A stretch of DNA of 8,774 nucleotides from Thermoflexales bacterium. Lineage in GTDB: Bacteria > Chloroflexota > Anaerolineae > Fen-1058. The notes under the pieces are model-generated. The model was not told where the DNA came from. It saw only the letters and a list, made by a program, of their open reading frames with translations, and searched no databases. Position numbers and translations under genes: made by a program. Shown here piece after piece: positions 1 through 6,788 of this stretch. The stretch is from contig JADGQE010000154.1 in NCBI GenBank assembly GCA_017882055.1, forward strand, positions 1 to 8,774, written 5' to 3'. How positions within the stretch are numbered: the first letter of the stretch is position 1; each line of letters opens with the position of its first letter.

Positions 1-389
1 TGGTCAACGCGATCGCTGCGCTGAAGAAGGTCAACTCGGATGAGCCGGACATTCAGACGGGCATTACCATCATGCGCCGCGCGCTGGAAGAACCCATGCG
101 CCGCATCGCGGCTAACGCCGGTCAAGATGGCGCGGTCATCATCGACACCGTCCGCCGCATGTCGAAAGAGAAGGATAACAAGAACATCGGCTACAATGTT
201 TTGACCGGTAACTTTGAAGACATGGTGAAGAGCGGCATCATCGATCCGGCCAAGGTCACCCGCAGCGCCGTCGAGAACGCGGCCAGCATTGCGGCGATGA
301 TCCTGACCACCGATGCGCTGATCACTGATGTGCCGGAGAAGAACCCGGCCCCCATGATGCCGCCCGGTGGCGGTGGCGGCGACTTCTAG
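1..389 (+). CDS. groEL: Chaperonin GroEL (60 kDa), C-terminal part, truncated by the window edge
   Basis: This is the C-terminal 128 codons (reading from base 3) of the ATP-dependent folding chaperonin GroEL/Cpn60, which forms the cytosolic double-ring cage with GroES. The fragment starts at VNAIAALKK and covers the end of the intermediate domain and the C-terminal equatorial domain. Recognisable family stretches are EEPMRRIAANAG, the GYNVLTG segment, the SGIIDPAKVTRSA segment and AASIAAMILTTDALITD, which align by eye with the E. coli GYNAAT, GILDPTKVTRSAL and AASVAGLMITTE regions. The tail is PAPMMPPGGGGGDF, a glycine-rich variant of the usual GGM tail. The gene ends at TAG 387-389 and is followed 21 bases later by an intrinsic terminator, so it belongs to a separate transcription unit from the glycosyltransferases. 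It starts beyond the left edge. The family call is very secure. Confidence 0.97.
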   Translation, partial: VNAIAALKKVNSDEPDIQTGITIMRRALEEPMRRIAANAGQDGAVIIDTVRRMSKEKDNKNIGYNVLTGNFEDMVKSGIIDPAKVTRSAVENAASIAAMILTTDALITDVPEKNPAPMMPPGGGGGDF

Positions 390-410
390 TCGTCCGATTA
401 AGCGTCAATC

Positions 411-449
411 AGAACCCTGGTTTCTTGAAGAAACCAGGGTTCTTTTTTT
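411..449 (+). terminator. Rho-independent terminator of groEL
   Basis: A perfect 15-bp inverted repeat (left arm 411-425, right arm 429-443, arm core GAACCCTGGTTTC) closes on a 3-base loop and runs directly into seven T (443-449). This is a textbook intrinsic terminator 21 bases after the groEL stop codon. It should separate groEL from the downstream operon. The hairpin itself is symmetrical, but the T tract is only on the + strand side. Confidence 0.95.
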
Positions 450-500
450 AGTGGCCGAGCTTAATCGATCGAGACCTGATTGCGCACCCCGTAGCCCGCT

Positions 501-528
501 TTGCGATTCCCGCTTTTTTTGGTATGAT
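501..528 (+). promoter_or_regulatory. Sigma-70-type promoter for the glycosyltransferase operon
   Basis: TTGCGA (501-506, four of six consensus positions) and TATGAT (523-528, five of six) are separated by 16 bases that include a T7 tract. The site lies between the groEL terminator and the first glycosyltransferase gene, where a promoter is expected. Transcription would begin around 534-537, only a few bases before ATG 539, so the mRNA would be leaderless or nearly so. No Shine-Dalgarno sequence is visible. This is assigned by eye; transcription start data would settle it. Confidence 0.6.
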
Positions 529-538
529 CGCGCCTAAG

Positions 539-2758
539 ATGAATGACTCTCCGACAACTCCCCGGTGGCCCGGGCGGCGCACTGAAGCGGCGGCGTTGCT
601 GCTGATATTGCTCGTGGCCGCCGCATTTCGTTTGTATCAACTCGATTCAATTCCGCCAGGCTTTACCCATGACGAAGCGGGGCACGGCCATGATGCAGTC
701 GCTATTCTGCAGGGCGCGCGCCCGATCTACGAAACCGTCGGCTACGGGCGCGAGCCGCTGTACGATTACGTCGTCGCCTGGCTGATGCCGATCTTTGGCC
801 AGAACTTCCTCGCGTTGCGATTGACCTCGGTGCTGGCCGGGTTGCTGCTGATTGTCGTCGCCCATTTCTGGATTCGCCGTGCGTTTGACGTGCCCATCGC
901 CCTCACGACTTCGGCCTTTCTGGCGGTGTCGTTCTGGGCCATCTCCACCAGCCGGCAAGCATTGCGCTCCGCCCTGCTACCGGTTCTGTTCACGATCGTG
1001 ATCTATTTCATGTGGCAGGCACTGCGCCCGTACAAAAGGCAGCTGCTACCAAGTCTCTCGCCCGTGGTGGCGCGCTGGGGAAACTACGCCCTCGCCGGCC
1101 TGTTCATTGGCCTGGCGTTTTATACTTACATGGCGGCTCGCGTTTTGCCCGGCGTTTTCGTGCTGTTGTGGCTCTACTTGCTGATCTTCCATCGATCGTT
1201 GTGGAAAGAGAACTGGCCGGGTATCATCGCGATGGTGGCTTTGGGTGTGGCGGTTGCCTGGCCGATGTTCTCTTATCTGATGGCGAATCCCGGCACCGAA
1301 CAGCGTCTGGTGCAGTTAAGCGGCCCGATCGATCGATTGTTGGCGGGCGATCCGGGCGATATACTTCGCAACGCGCTTAGTGCCCTGGGCATGTTCACGT
1401 TCGGCGGCGATACGTTGTGGTTGTATAACGTCCCCGGCGAGCCGATCCTCAATTGGGCGCTCTCCAGCGTGTTCTACATCGGGCTGTTCGTCGCCATTCG
1501 GCGCTTCCGCAAGATCGAATACGCGCTGGCGATCTTCTGGCTGTTGATCGGTATCGTGCCCAGTTTGTTGACCGGCGTGGTTGCCAGCAATCTCCGTTCG
1601 ATCGCGGCGCAGCCGGTGGTGTATTTGTTTGTCGCGATCGGTTTGGTCGAATCGGTGCGCTTTTTTGATCGCGTCATTGATTCGCATACACTGCGATCGA
1701 TCCCGTTGGTGCTGCTGGCGATCCTGGTCACGGTCTTCACGTATCACGATTATTTCGATGCGTGGGGGCAGGCGCACGATGTGCGGGTGGCCTATAACGC
1801 CACATTGCGCGAAGTCGCCGGCTATCTCGATCGGAATCGGCAAGTCCAATCGGACGTGGCCGTCTCATCGATCTATCCCAATCGTTTCCACGATCCGTAT
1901 TCGATGGACATGCTGCTGCATCGCAAGGATTTGACGCTGCGCTGGTTTACCGGATCGTTCGTCGATATGAATGGCGCGCCGCATGCCAGCCTGGTTTTTC
2001 CGCAGACCGTGATGGGTACTGGATGCGGTGTGGTGACGCAGACTGTGCAATGTGCCAGCGGCGTGACAGGCACGACGAGTGTCTTCACTAACTCGCTGTC
2101 GCCAGTTGCGCCGGCTGTGGCTGCGACTCCACCATCGCCGGCTGCCACACTGCCCAATTATTCGGTTAATGTCGTCGTTGAGGCAATTGCGCCGATCGAT
2201 CCACTGTTCGTTGATCTATTCAACCGCCACGCCGAGAAGATCGATTCGATCGAGCTGCGGCCCGACGATTTCAATCCGCGTTTCGATGTGTATCGCTTTG
2301 ATGCAACGGCGGCCTTATCGGATGCGCTGAAATCGAGCAGCGTACCCACTCTCACCCTCGATTTCGATCACGCCTTTGCTTTGATTGGCTACGAGGTTCG
2401 CACCCCGCGGGTGAAACCCGGCGCGACCGTGGAAGTGATCACCTACTGGCGAATCAACGCGTTGGTTGATCGTGAGCTGGTGTTGTTCACACACGCGTTA
2501 AGCGGCGATGCCAATCAGCCGGTGCTGGCCCAACAGGATTCACTCGACGTGCCATCATATTATTGGTTGCCCGGCGATGCTTTCGCACAGGTGCATCGTT
2601 TTGTCATTCCGGCCGATGCGAAGCCCGGCGTGTATCCGCTCGAAGTCGGCGCCTACACGCGCGAACAGCCCGATCAGCGGTTGCTGATTTATGATTCTGC
2701 CGGATCGGTTGTCGGCGATCACGTCCTCATCGGCTCGGTTACCGTCACTTCGCCATGA
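539..2758 (+). CDS. GT39/PMT-type membrane glycosyltransferase with C-terminal beta-sandwich domain (paralogue 1)
   Basis: Probable GT-C fold glycosyltransferase that uses a polyprenyl-phosphate sugar at the outer face of the membrane; donor and acceptor are unknown. Numbering is from the longest ORF (ATG 524, 744 residues). I prefer ATG 539 (Met6, 739 residues) because ATG 524 lies inside the putative -10 box. About 11-12 hydrophobic helices lie between residues 20 and 407. The first outer loop carries HDE (Asp50-Glu51), the expected catalytic acid motif of PMT/ArnT-like enzymes, followed by REP (76-78). Further landmarks are GMFTFGGD (289-296), DYFDAW after the last helix, and RKDLTLRWF (467-475). 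Residues 408-605 look soluble. They contain a Cys501/Cys510 pair and a Pro/Ala-rich linker (about 526-545) that the next two genes lack. Residues 610-744 resemble the beta-sandwich that ends many such proteins. First gene of the operon, overlapping the next by 4 bases. Confidence 0.9.
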   Translation: MNDSPTTPRWPGRRTEAAALLLILLVAAAFRLYQLDSIPPGFTHDEAGHGHDAVAILQGARPIYETVGYGREPLYDYVVAWLMPIFGQNFLALRLTSVLAGLLLIVVAHFWIRRAFDVPIALTTSAFLAVSFWAISTSRQALRSALLPVLFTIVIYFMWQALRPYKRQLLPSLSPVVARWGNYALAGLFIGLAFYTYMAARVLPGVFVLLWLYLLIFHRSLWKENWPGIIAMVALGVAVAWPMFSYLMANPGTEQRLVQLSGPIDRLLAGDPGDILRNALSALGMFTFGGDTLWLYNVPGEPILNWALSSVFYIGLFVAIRRFRKIEYALAIFWLLIGIVPSLLTGVVASNLRSIAAQPVVYLFVAIGLVESVRFFDRVIDSHTLRSIPLVLLAILVTVFTYHDYFDAWGQAHDVRVAYNATLREVAGYLDRNRQVQSDVAVSSIYPNRFHDPYSMDMLLHRKDLTLRWFTGSFVDMNGAPHASLVFPQTVMGTGCGVVTQTVQCASGVTGTTSVFTNSLSPVAPAVAATPPSPAATLPNYSVNVVVEAIAPIDPLFVDLFNRHAEKIDSIELRPDDFNPRFDVYRFDATAALSDALKSSSVPTLTLDFDHAFALIGYEVRTPRVKPGATVEVITYWRINALVDRELVLFTHALSGDANQPVLAQQDSLDVPSYYWLPGDAFAQVHRFVIPADAKPGVYPLEVGAYTREQPDQRLLIYDSAGSVVGDHVLIGSVTVTSP
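1032..1057. repeat. Possible degenerate palindromic repeat remnant inside gene 1
   Basis: The stretch contains GGCAGCTGCTACC. Its reverse complement differs from GGTAGCTGCC at 3888-3897 in gene 2 only by an extra CAG, and both are flanked by AC(A/T)A.G-like and GTCTC-like sequence. It encodes part of the loop at about residues 170-178, the same loop that carries clear repeats in genes 2 and 3. Similarity this short could be chance, so I treat it as a weak call. Confidence 0.3.
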
Positions 2759-4743
2759 GCCAGTCGCAAATCCAAAATCCAAAATCCAAAATCAGAAATT
2801 CATGCTGGTTGATGGTCGGCGTTTTATTGCTGGCGGCTGCGTTTCGTTTCCTCGCGATCGATGCAGCCCCGCCCGGCTGGCGCGACGATGAACTGATCGA
2901 ATTCGGCATGGATCAGCGCATTGCGCAGGGCTGGCGTCCCTTGTTCATCACCGAAGCCGAAGGCCACGAACCGTTCTATCATTACTTGCATGCCGGAACG
3001 ATACTGCTCTTTGGCGAGAACATCGTCGGTTACAAGTGGCTGCCATTTGCGTTTGGCCTGTTGACTGTTGCGTTGACGTTTGCTTTAGCGAAGCGACTGT
3101 TCGACGTTCGCGTCGCTTTGCTGGCGGCGGCGCTGATGGCAGTCTCTTTCTGGCCGATCATGTACGCGCGTCTCGGCTTGCGGCACATCGGCGTATTGCC
3201 GTTGATGCTGGGTGCATTCTTGATCATGTGGAGCCGACTTTCCAGTCGGCATGGACCGACACGTAGGCCGACCAGAAAGTCGGCCCCACTTATCGCCGGT
3301 ACTCTCCTGGCCGCTGCGATGATGACGTATTTCGCCGGACGCGCGCTGCCAGTTGTGTTGATCGGTTTCTTAGTTTATCTATTGATCTTCAATCGGTCGA
3401 TCTTGCGGAAAGTCTGGCTGCCTACACTTGCGGCGATTGTGATCGCGGTGGCCGTCGCCGCGCCGATGTTTATCGAAATCTCGCGCACGCCCGGCGCGGA
3501 GAAGCGCACCGAAGTCGTCGGCGGACCGTTGATCGCGGCACAGCATGGCAACTTCAGACCTGCGATCGATACGACGCTCGGCACGCTGGGTATGTTCACC
3601 TTCGCGGGCGATCCCGAATCGTTGTACAACGTGAGCGGCCGTCCGGTCTTCGATTGGCTCACGGGCATTTTCTTCTATCTCGGTGTGTGGCTGTGTCTCG
3701 TTCGATTGAAGCACGTCGAATCGGGCTTCGCCTTGACGTGGCTGCTCGTCGGCATTGCGCCTGCGTTTGTTAGCCTGCCTGCGGCGAGCTTTAGTCACAC
3801 GATCGCGGCGCAGCCGGTGGTGTATATGGTTGCGGCTTATGGGGTAGTGGAAATAGTAGGGAAGTTAGTATGTAAGCAAGGAAACAAGGTAGCTGCCCTG
3901 TCTCCTTATTTCCTTGTTTCCTTGTGCGTGATCGGAATTGGTGGCTGGCTCACGATCCGCGACTACTTCGGTACCTGGGCGAACGATCCCTTCGTCCGCT
4001 TTCAGTATCACGCCCCGACGCGCGATATTGCCCGCTGGCTCGATCAGAATCCCGATGTAAGTAATGTCGCCATCGGCACAAATCCCAATGAGCTTTATCT
4101 CGATCCAGTTGCGCTGAAGCTTGATTTGCGACGGCAAGATGCGAAGGCGCGATGGTTTAATCCAGAATCGGCGTTGGTCTTGCTGTCAGGCGGAGTCACT
4201 TTTATTTCGCCGATGCAATCGCCTGGAGTGTATATCGATCTCTTGCTGCGAGCGATCAGCCATGATCGACGGATATATCGATCAGATGACATCCTGGCAT
4301 TCGACATTTACCATTCCGATCAACAAGTTGGCCAAGTAGTATCGCCCGCGACTTTTGGCGATTCGATTAGTTTGGTTCCGCCACATTCAGATGTTCAACC
4401 CGCCTCTGTATTGCATTCAAAGCCAGGTAATCGCATTGCCGCGCAAGCACTATGGCGCGTCGAGAAATCGGATCTCGCTTCACGCCTCAAGGTATTTGAG
4501 CATGTTCTCGACGCTCAGAATCGAGTAGTAGTCGGTGAAGATCGCGAAGATGTTAATGCTTTAACTTTGATGCGTGGTGATATATTCTTTCAGGTTAATG
4601 AAATAACTTTACCCACTGATCTCGCTCCAGGTAGGTATTCAACTGAGATTGGCTGGTACGACCCTGCCACAGGAGTTCGTTTGCAATTGCTAGATGGTAC
4701 CGATCGTTTCTTGACCGAGCCAATCGAAGTGACCGCGCCATGA
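2755..4743 (+). CDS. GT39/PMT-type membrane glycosyltransferase (paralogue 2) containing repeat-derived segments
   Basis: Second GT-C type sugar transferase, 662 residues. ATG 2755 overlaps the previous stop (ATGA), so translation probably restarts by coupling; no Shine-Dalgarno is seen. Residues 5-16 are encoded by heptamer repeats. The later in-frame ATG 2812 (Met20) sits at the edge of the first helix, so an older start there is possible. Motifs parallel gene 1: DDE (44-46), HEP (71-73), GMFTFAGD (279-286), SLYNVSGRPVFDW, HTIAAQPVVY, DYFGTW (403-408) and ARWF (465-468). Residues 158-178 come from a palindromic element and 375-392 from an octamer inverted repeat. The C-terminal beta-sandwich (about 535-662) is divergent, with FEHVLD where gene 3 has FVHLVD. 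GC falls from about 64% (3421-3660) to about 48% (4201-4740) within the gene. Family assignment is strong; substrate is unknown. Confidence 0.9.
   Translation: MSQSQIQNPKSKIRNSCWLMVGVLLLAAAFRFLAIDAAPPGWRDDELIEFGMDQRIAQGWRPLFITEAEGHEPFYHYLHAGTILLFGENIVGYKWLPFAFGLLTVALTFALAKRLFDVRVALLAAALMAVSFWPIMYARLGLRHIGVLPLMLGAFLIMWSRLSSRHGPTRRPTRKSAPLIAGTLLAAAMMTYFAGRALPVVLIGFLVYLLIFNRSILRKVWLPTLAAIVIAVAVAAPMFIEISRTPGAEKRTEVVGGPLIAAQHGNFRPAIDTTLGTLGMFTFAGDPESLYNVSGRPVFDWLTGIFFYLGVWLCLVRLKHVESGFALTWLLVGIAPAFVSLPAASFSHTIAAQPVVYMVAAYGVVEIVGKLVCKQGNKVAALSPYFLVSLCVIGIGGWLTIRDYFGTWANDPFVRFQYHAPTRDIARWLDQNPDVSNVAIGTNPNELYLDPVALKLDLRRQDAKARWFNPESALVLLSGGVTFISPMQSPGVYIDLLLRAISHDRRIYRSDDILAFDIYHSDQQVGQVVSPATFGDSISLVPPHSDVQPASVLHSKPGNRIAAQALWRVEKSDLASRLKVFEHVLDAQNRVVVGEDREDVNALTLMRGDIFFQVNEITLPTDLAPGRYSTEIGWYDPATGVRLQLLDGTDRFLTEPIEVTAP
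2767..2801. repeat. Heptamer tandem repeat (unit AAAATCC) at the start of gene 2
   Basis: Five consecutive 7-base units lie in register: CAAATCC, then AAAATCC twice, then the decayed AAAATCA and GAAATTC. They begin 12 bases after the start codon and encode residues 5-16 (QIQNPKSKIRNS), which have no counterpart in gene 1. Similar 7-base short tandem repeats (STRRs) are known from the intergenic DNA of filamentous cyanobacteria. Confidence 0.9.
3228..3289. repeat. In-frame palindromic repeat element (REP/RPE-like) in gene 2
   Basis: A 23-base inverted repeat (3228-3250 against 3267-3289, 20 of 23 matching) encloses a 16-base loop. Each arm is itself a small hairpin, GCCGAC..GTCGGC, at 3233-3250 and 3267-3284, and a further CCGAC lies in the loop at 3256. 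CCGAC and GTCGG blocks alternate every 11-12 bases. The 62 bases encode residues 158-178, a strongly basic loop (RLSSRHGPTRRPTRKS) between two membrane helices, without breaking the frame. Confidence 0.85.
3877..3927. repeat. Octamer repeat with 13-bp inverted repeat in gene 2
   Basis: CAAGGAAACAAGG (3877-3889) and CCTTGTTTCCTTG (3912-3924) form a perfect 13-bp inverted repeat around a 22-base loop. The right half is four 8-base units in register: CCCTGTCT (3896), CCTTATTT (3904), CCTTGTTT (3912) and CCTTGTGC (3920). It is in-frame and encodes residues 375-391. The hydrophobic end SPYFLVSLC opens the final membrane helix. It sits too far inside the gene to be a terminator and has no proper T tract. 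Confidence 0.85.
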
Positions 4744-6782
4744 CCCCGCACCACGCAACACGCAACACGCAATACGCCTGCGTTCTTGGTTTGTTGCTCA
4801 GCGCCTTTTTCTTCCGCACCTACGAACTGGCTGGCCTCGGCCTCGGCCTCGAGCACGACGAAGTGGCCGAATGGCAAATTGCCAACGGCATTCGACACGG
4901 CGAGAACGCTCTGTTCTTCAAAGAGGCGTATGGCCAGGAGCCGCTGTTTTTGTACCTCATGGCCGGATCGACGGCGCTGATCGGCGACAACGTGATTGGG
5001 GTGCGGTTTACGTCGGTGTTTGTGGCGATGTTGACGTTGGCTGCCGCGTATCGCATGTTGCGACGCATGTTTAGTCCACTCGTCGCGCTGGTCGCACTGG
5101 CCGGCATGTCGATCGCGCTGTGGCCGGTCTTCTGGGGACGCGTGGGCTTGCGAGCAATGACGCTGCCGTTGATGATGTGTCTGGGGTTTGATTGGTTGTG
5201 GAGAGGGTTAACTACAGAAGTTAGAATTCAGAAGTCAGAATCTAGAATTCGTTTCTCCTTTCTTCGCTCCTTCTCTCAGTCTCTCCGTCCCTTTTTAGTG
5301 GCTGGCATTTTCATTGGCTTATCTGCATACACTTACCTTTCCTCGCGCGCGATCCCAATTTTGCTGCTGGCGTTCGTGATTTATCTGGCGCTCTTTGCGC
5401 GCGATCGAATGCGAGGCCGCTGGCGTAATCTCGGAATCTTCTTTGTCGTTGCTATTGTGGTGGCGTTACCGCTGGCTGTAACAGTGCTGGCGAATCCCGA
5501 TTTGCAATTCCGTGTGGCTGAAGTCAGCGGGCCGCTCGATAAGGCACTGAAAGGCGACACGAGCGAAGTCGTCGCTAATATCCCGCGTGCGTTGGGTATG
5601 TTCACGGTGAAGGGTGATAACACCGTGCGCGATAACTGGCCGGATCGACCGGTGTTTCCCGAACCGATCGGGCAGCTGCTGTTTGGCTTCGGTTTCCTGA
5701 TCGCGTTGACACGACTCCATCAGCCGCGTTACGCCCTGGCGCTGATTTGGATCGGCGCGATGCTGACTACCACGATCGTCACGGCGGGCGCGCCGAACTT
5801 TACGCGCACGCTCGGTGCGCTGCCGATGGCCTTTGCTTTGCCCGGCATCGCCGTCGAATGGCTGACGATCTGGCCGCGCATGTGGCTGGCCTCGTTCAAC
5901 CGCGCCATTGTCCTGCAATTGTCGCGCGTCGTATTCGTGCTGGCCTTACTCATTGTCTTTGCCATGAATGCCGTTTCGACTTACGATGATTACTTTAATA
6001 AGTGGCCCGCGCATTCTGAAACGCAATTCGTTTTTCAAGCCGATTTCGCCGCAATTGCGAAAGACATCGACACCAGCACCGTGATGGACGTGTCGGTCGG
6101 CGGACTATCGAATGACACGCTGGACGATCCAAGTTTGTATTTGCTGCGCCAACGCAAAGACGTGCGCGTGCGTTGGTTCAATTCGGCTGATAGGCCAACT
6201 AGCAGTGGGGGAGCATTGGTTCAGCCGCTCGGCTCGCCGGCTCGAATCTATATACCAGCCATTGTGCCGATCGGGCCGAATTTGGATCAATTCAATGCGT
6301 TTTTCACATCAACCTTAACTGGTCACTTCCGGCGTTTTGAGATCGCTGCGCCGTTTGACCCGGCGGCTGATCCGGCGCGGGCGCGCCTGTTTGATGATTC
6401 AGCTATTTTGCTGGGCTGGAACCCCGATCGGGCTTTATTTGCCGAGGCCGGAAATAACCTGGAGATTGAAACACGTTGGCTGGCGCGTGAACCGATCACG
6501 TATCCACGCCGCATCTTTGTCCATCTGGTCGATCTCACTTCAGGCAAGATCGTTGCCCAGCACGATGGCCTCGATGCGCCGGCCAAATTCTGGCGTGCCG
6601 GTGATTGGATTGCCCAGCGTCACATTCTACCGATTCCCGCTGATACACCTGCCGGCAAATACGAACTGCAAATTGGCCTTTACAATCCAGACACCGGGCA
6701 GAGAGTTTTGCAAACCGATTATACGCACACTGGGCCGCCGAGCGATTACTATGTCCTCGGCACAGTTCAAATCACGCACTAA
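4740..6782 (+). CDS. GT39/PMT-type membrane glycosyltransferase with C-terminal beta-sandwich domain (paralogue 3)
   Basis: Third GT-C type sugar transferase, 680 residues, overlapping gene 2 by ATGA at 4740-4743. Residues 3-13 are encoded by a CGCAACA heptamer array, and no good later start exists. HDE (39-41) lies in the first outer loop, followed by QEP (66-68). Also present are RALGMFTVKGD (283-293), DYFNKW (417-422) and VRVRWF (475-480). About 11-12 helices fill residues 12-415. Residues 157-185, between two of them, come from heptamer repeats. The C-terminal domain (about 553-680) is the most canonical of the three, with ILLGW, a central FVHLVD (593-598) and IPADTPAGKYELQIGLY, a pattern typical of a carbohydrate-linked beta-sandwich. 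The stop TAA lies in the same frame as gene 4, with 10 codons between them. Sugar donor and acceptor are not readable from the sequence. Confidence 0.92.
   Translation: MTPHHATRNTQYACVLGLLLSAFFFRTYELAGLGLGLEHDEVAEWQIANGIRHGENALFFKEAYGQEPLFLYLMAGSTALIGDNVIGVRFTSVFVAMLTLAAAYRMLRRMFSPLVALVALAGMSIALWPVFWGRVGLRAMTLPLMMCLGFDWLWRGLTTEVRIQKSESRIRFSFLRSFSQSLRPFLVAGIFIGLSAYTYLSSRAIPILLLAFVIYLALFARDRMRGRWRNLGIFFVVAIVVALPLAVTVLANPDLQFRVAEVSGPLDKALKGDTSEVVANIPRALGMFTVKGDNTVRDNWPDRPVFPEPIGQLLFGFGFLIALTRLHQPRYALALIWIGAMLTTTIVTAGAPNFTRTLGALPMAFALPGIAVEWLTIWPRMWLASFNRAIVLQLSRVVFVLALLIVFAMNAVSTYDDYFNKWPAHSETQFVFQADFAAIAKDIDTSTVMDVSVGGLSNDTLDDPSLYLLRQRKDVRVRWFNSADRPTSSGGALVQPLGSPARIYIPAIVPIGPNLDQFNAFFTSTLTGHFRRFEIAAPFDPAADPARARLFDDSAILLGWNPDRALFAEAGNNLEIETRWLAREPITYPRRIFVHLVDLTSGKIVAQHDGLDAPAKFWRAGDWIAQRHILPIPADTPAGKYELQIGLYNPDTGQRVLQTDYTHTGPPSDYYVLGTVQITH
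4747..4777. repeat. Heptamer tandem repeat (unit CGCAACA) at the start of gene 3
   Basis: About 4.4 units of 7 bases: CGCACCA, CGCAACA twice, CGCAATA, then a partial CGC. The array begins 7 bases after the start codon and encodes HHATRNTQYA, so the amino terminus of this protein consists of repeat sequence up to the first membrane helix. Confidence 0.9.
5215..5291. repeat. Heptamer repeat (unit YAGAAKY) and pyrimidine-rich heptamers in gene 3
   Basis: Five purine-rich units lie in register from 5215 to 5249 (CAGAAGT, TAGAATT, CAGAAGT, CAGAATC, TAGAATT). They are followed by pyrimidine-rich sequence to 5291 that can be read with the same 7-base step but weaker identity. TAGAATTC occurs twice exactly 21 bases (three units) apart. 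It encodes residues 159-184, a charged loop (EVRIQKSESRIR, then SFLRSFSQSLRP) at the position occupied by the palindromic element in gene 2. Confidence 0.8.
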
Positions 6783-6788
6783 ACACGC

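Noticed and set aside
1316..1849. 177-codon open frame on the minus strand opposite gene 1
   Set aside because: It lies wholly antisense to strongly conserved membrane-domain coding sequence, is rich in Arg/Gln/Asp/His as expected from reversed codons, and has no recognisable domain.
539..2758. Oligosaccharyltransferase (PglB/STT3) identity for the array
   Set aside because: No WWDYG-type motif is present in any of the proteins; the HDE/DEPSH loop motif fits PMT/ArnT-like enzymes better.
2767..2801. Heptamer arrays considered as CRISPR-like or iteron origin repeats
   Set aside because: Units are 7 bases with no spacers, lie in coding sequence, and no cas or replication gene is near.
3379..3798. 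139-codon open frame on the minus strand opposite gene 2
   Set aside because: Same composition signature of an antisense shadow; the + strand frame has clear family motifs throughout.
3877..3927. Intrinsic terminator inside gene 2
   Set aside because: The stem is AT/purine-rich with a 22-base loop and is not followed by a T tract; downstream sequence is still coding.
5466..5918. 150-codon open frame on the minus strand opposite gene 3
   Set aside because: Antisense shadow with low-complexity charged composition and no start signals.
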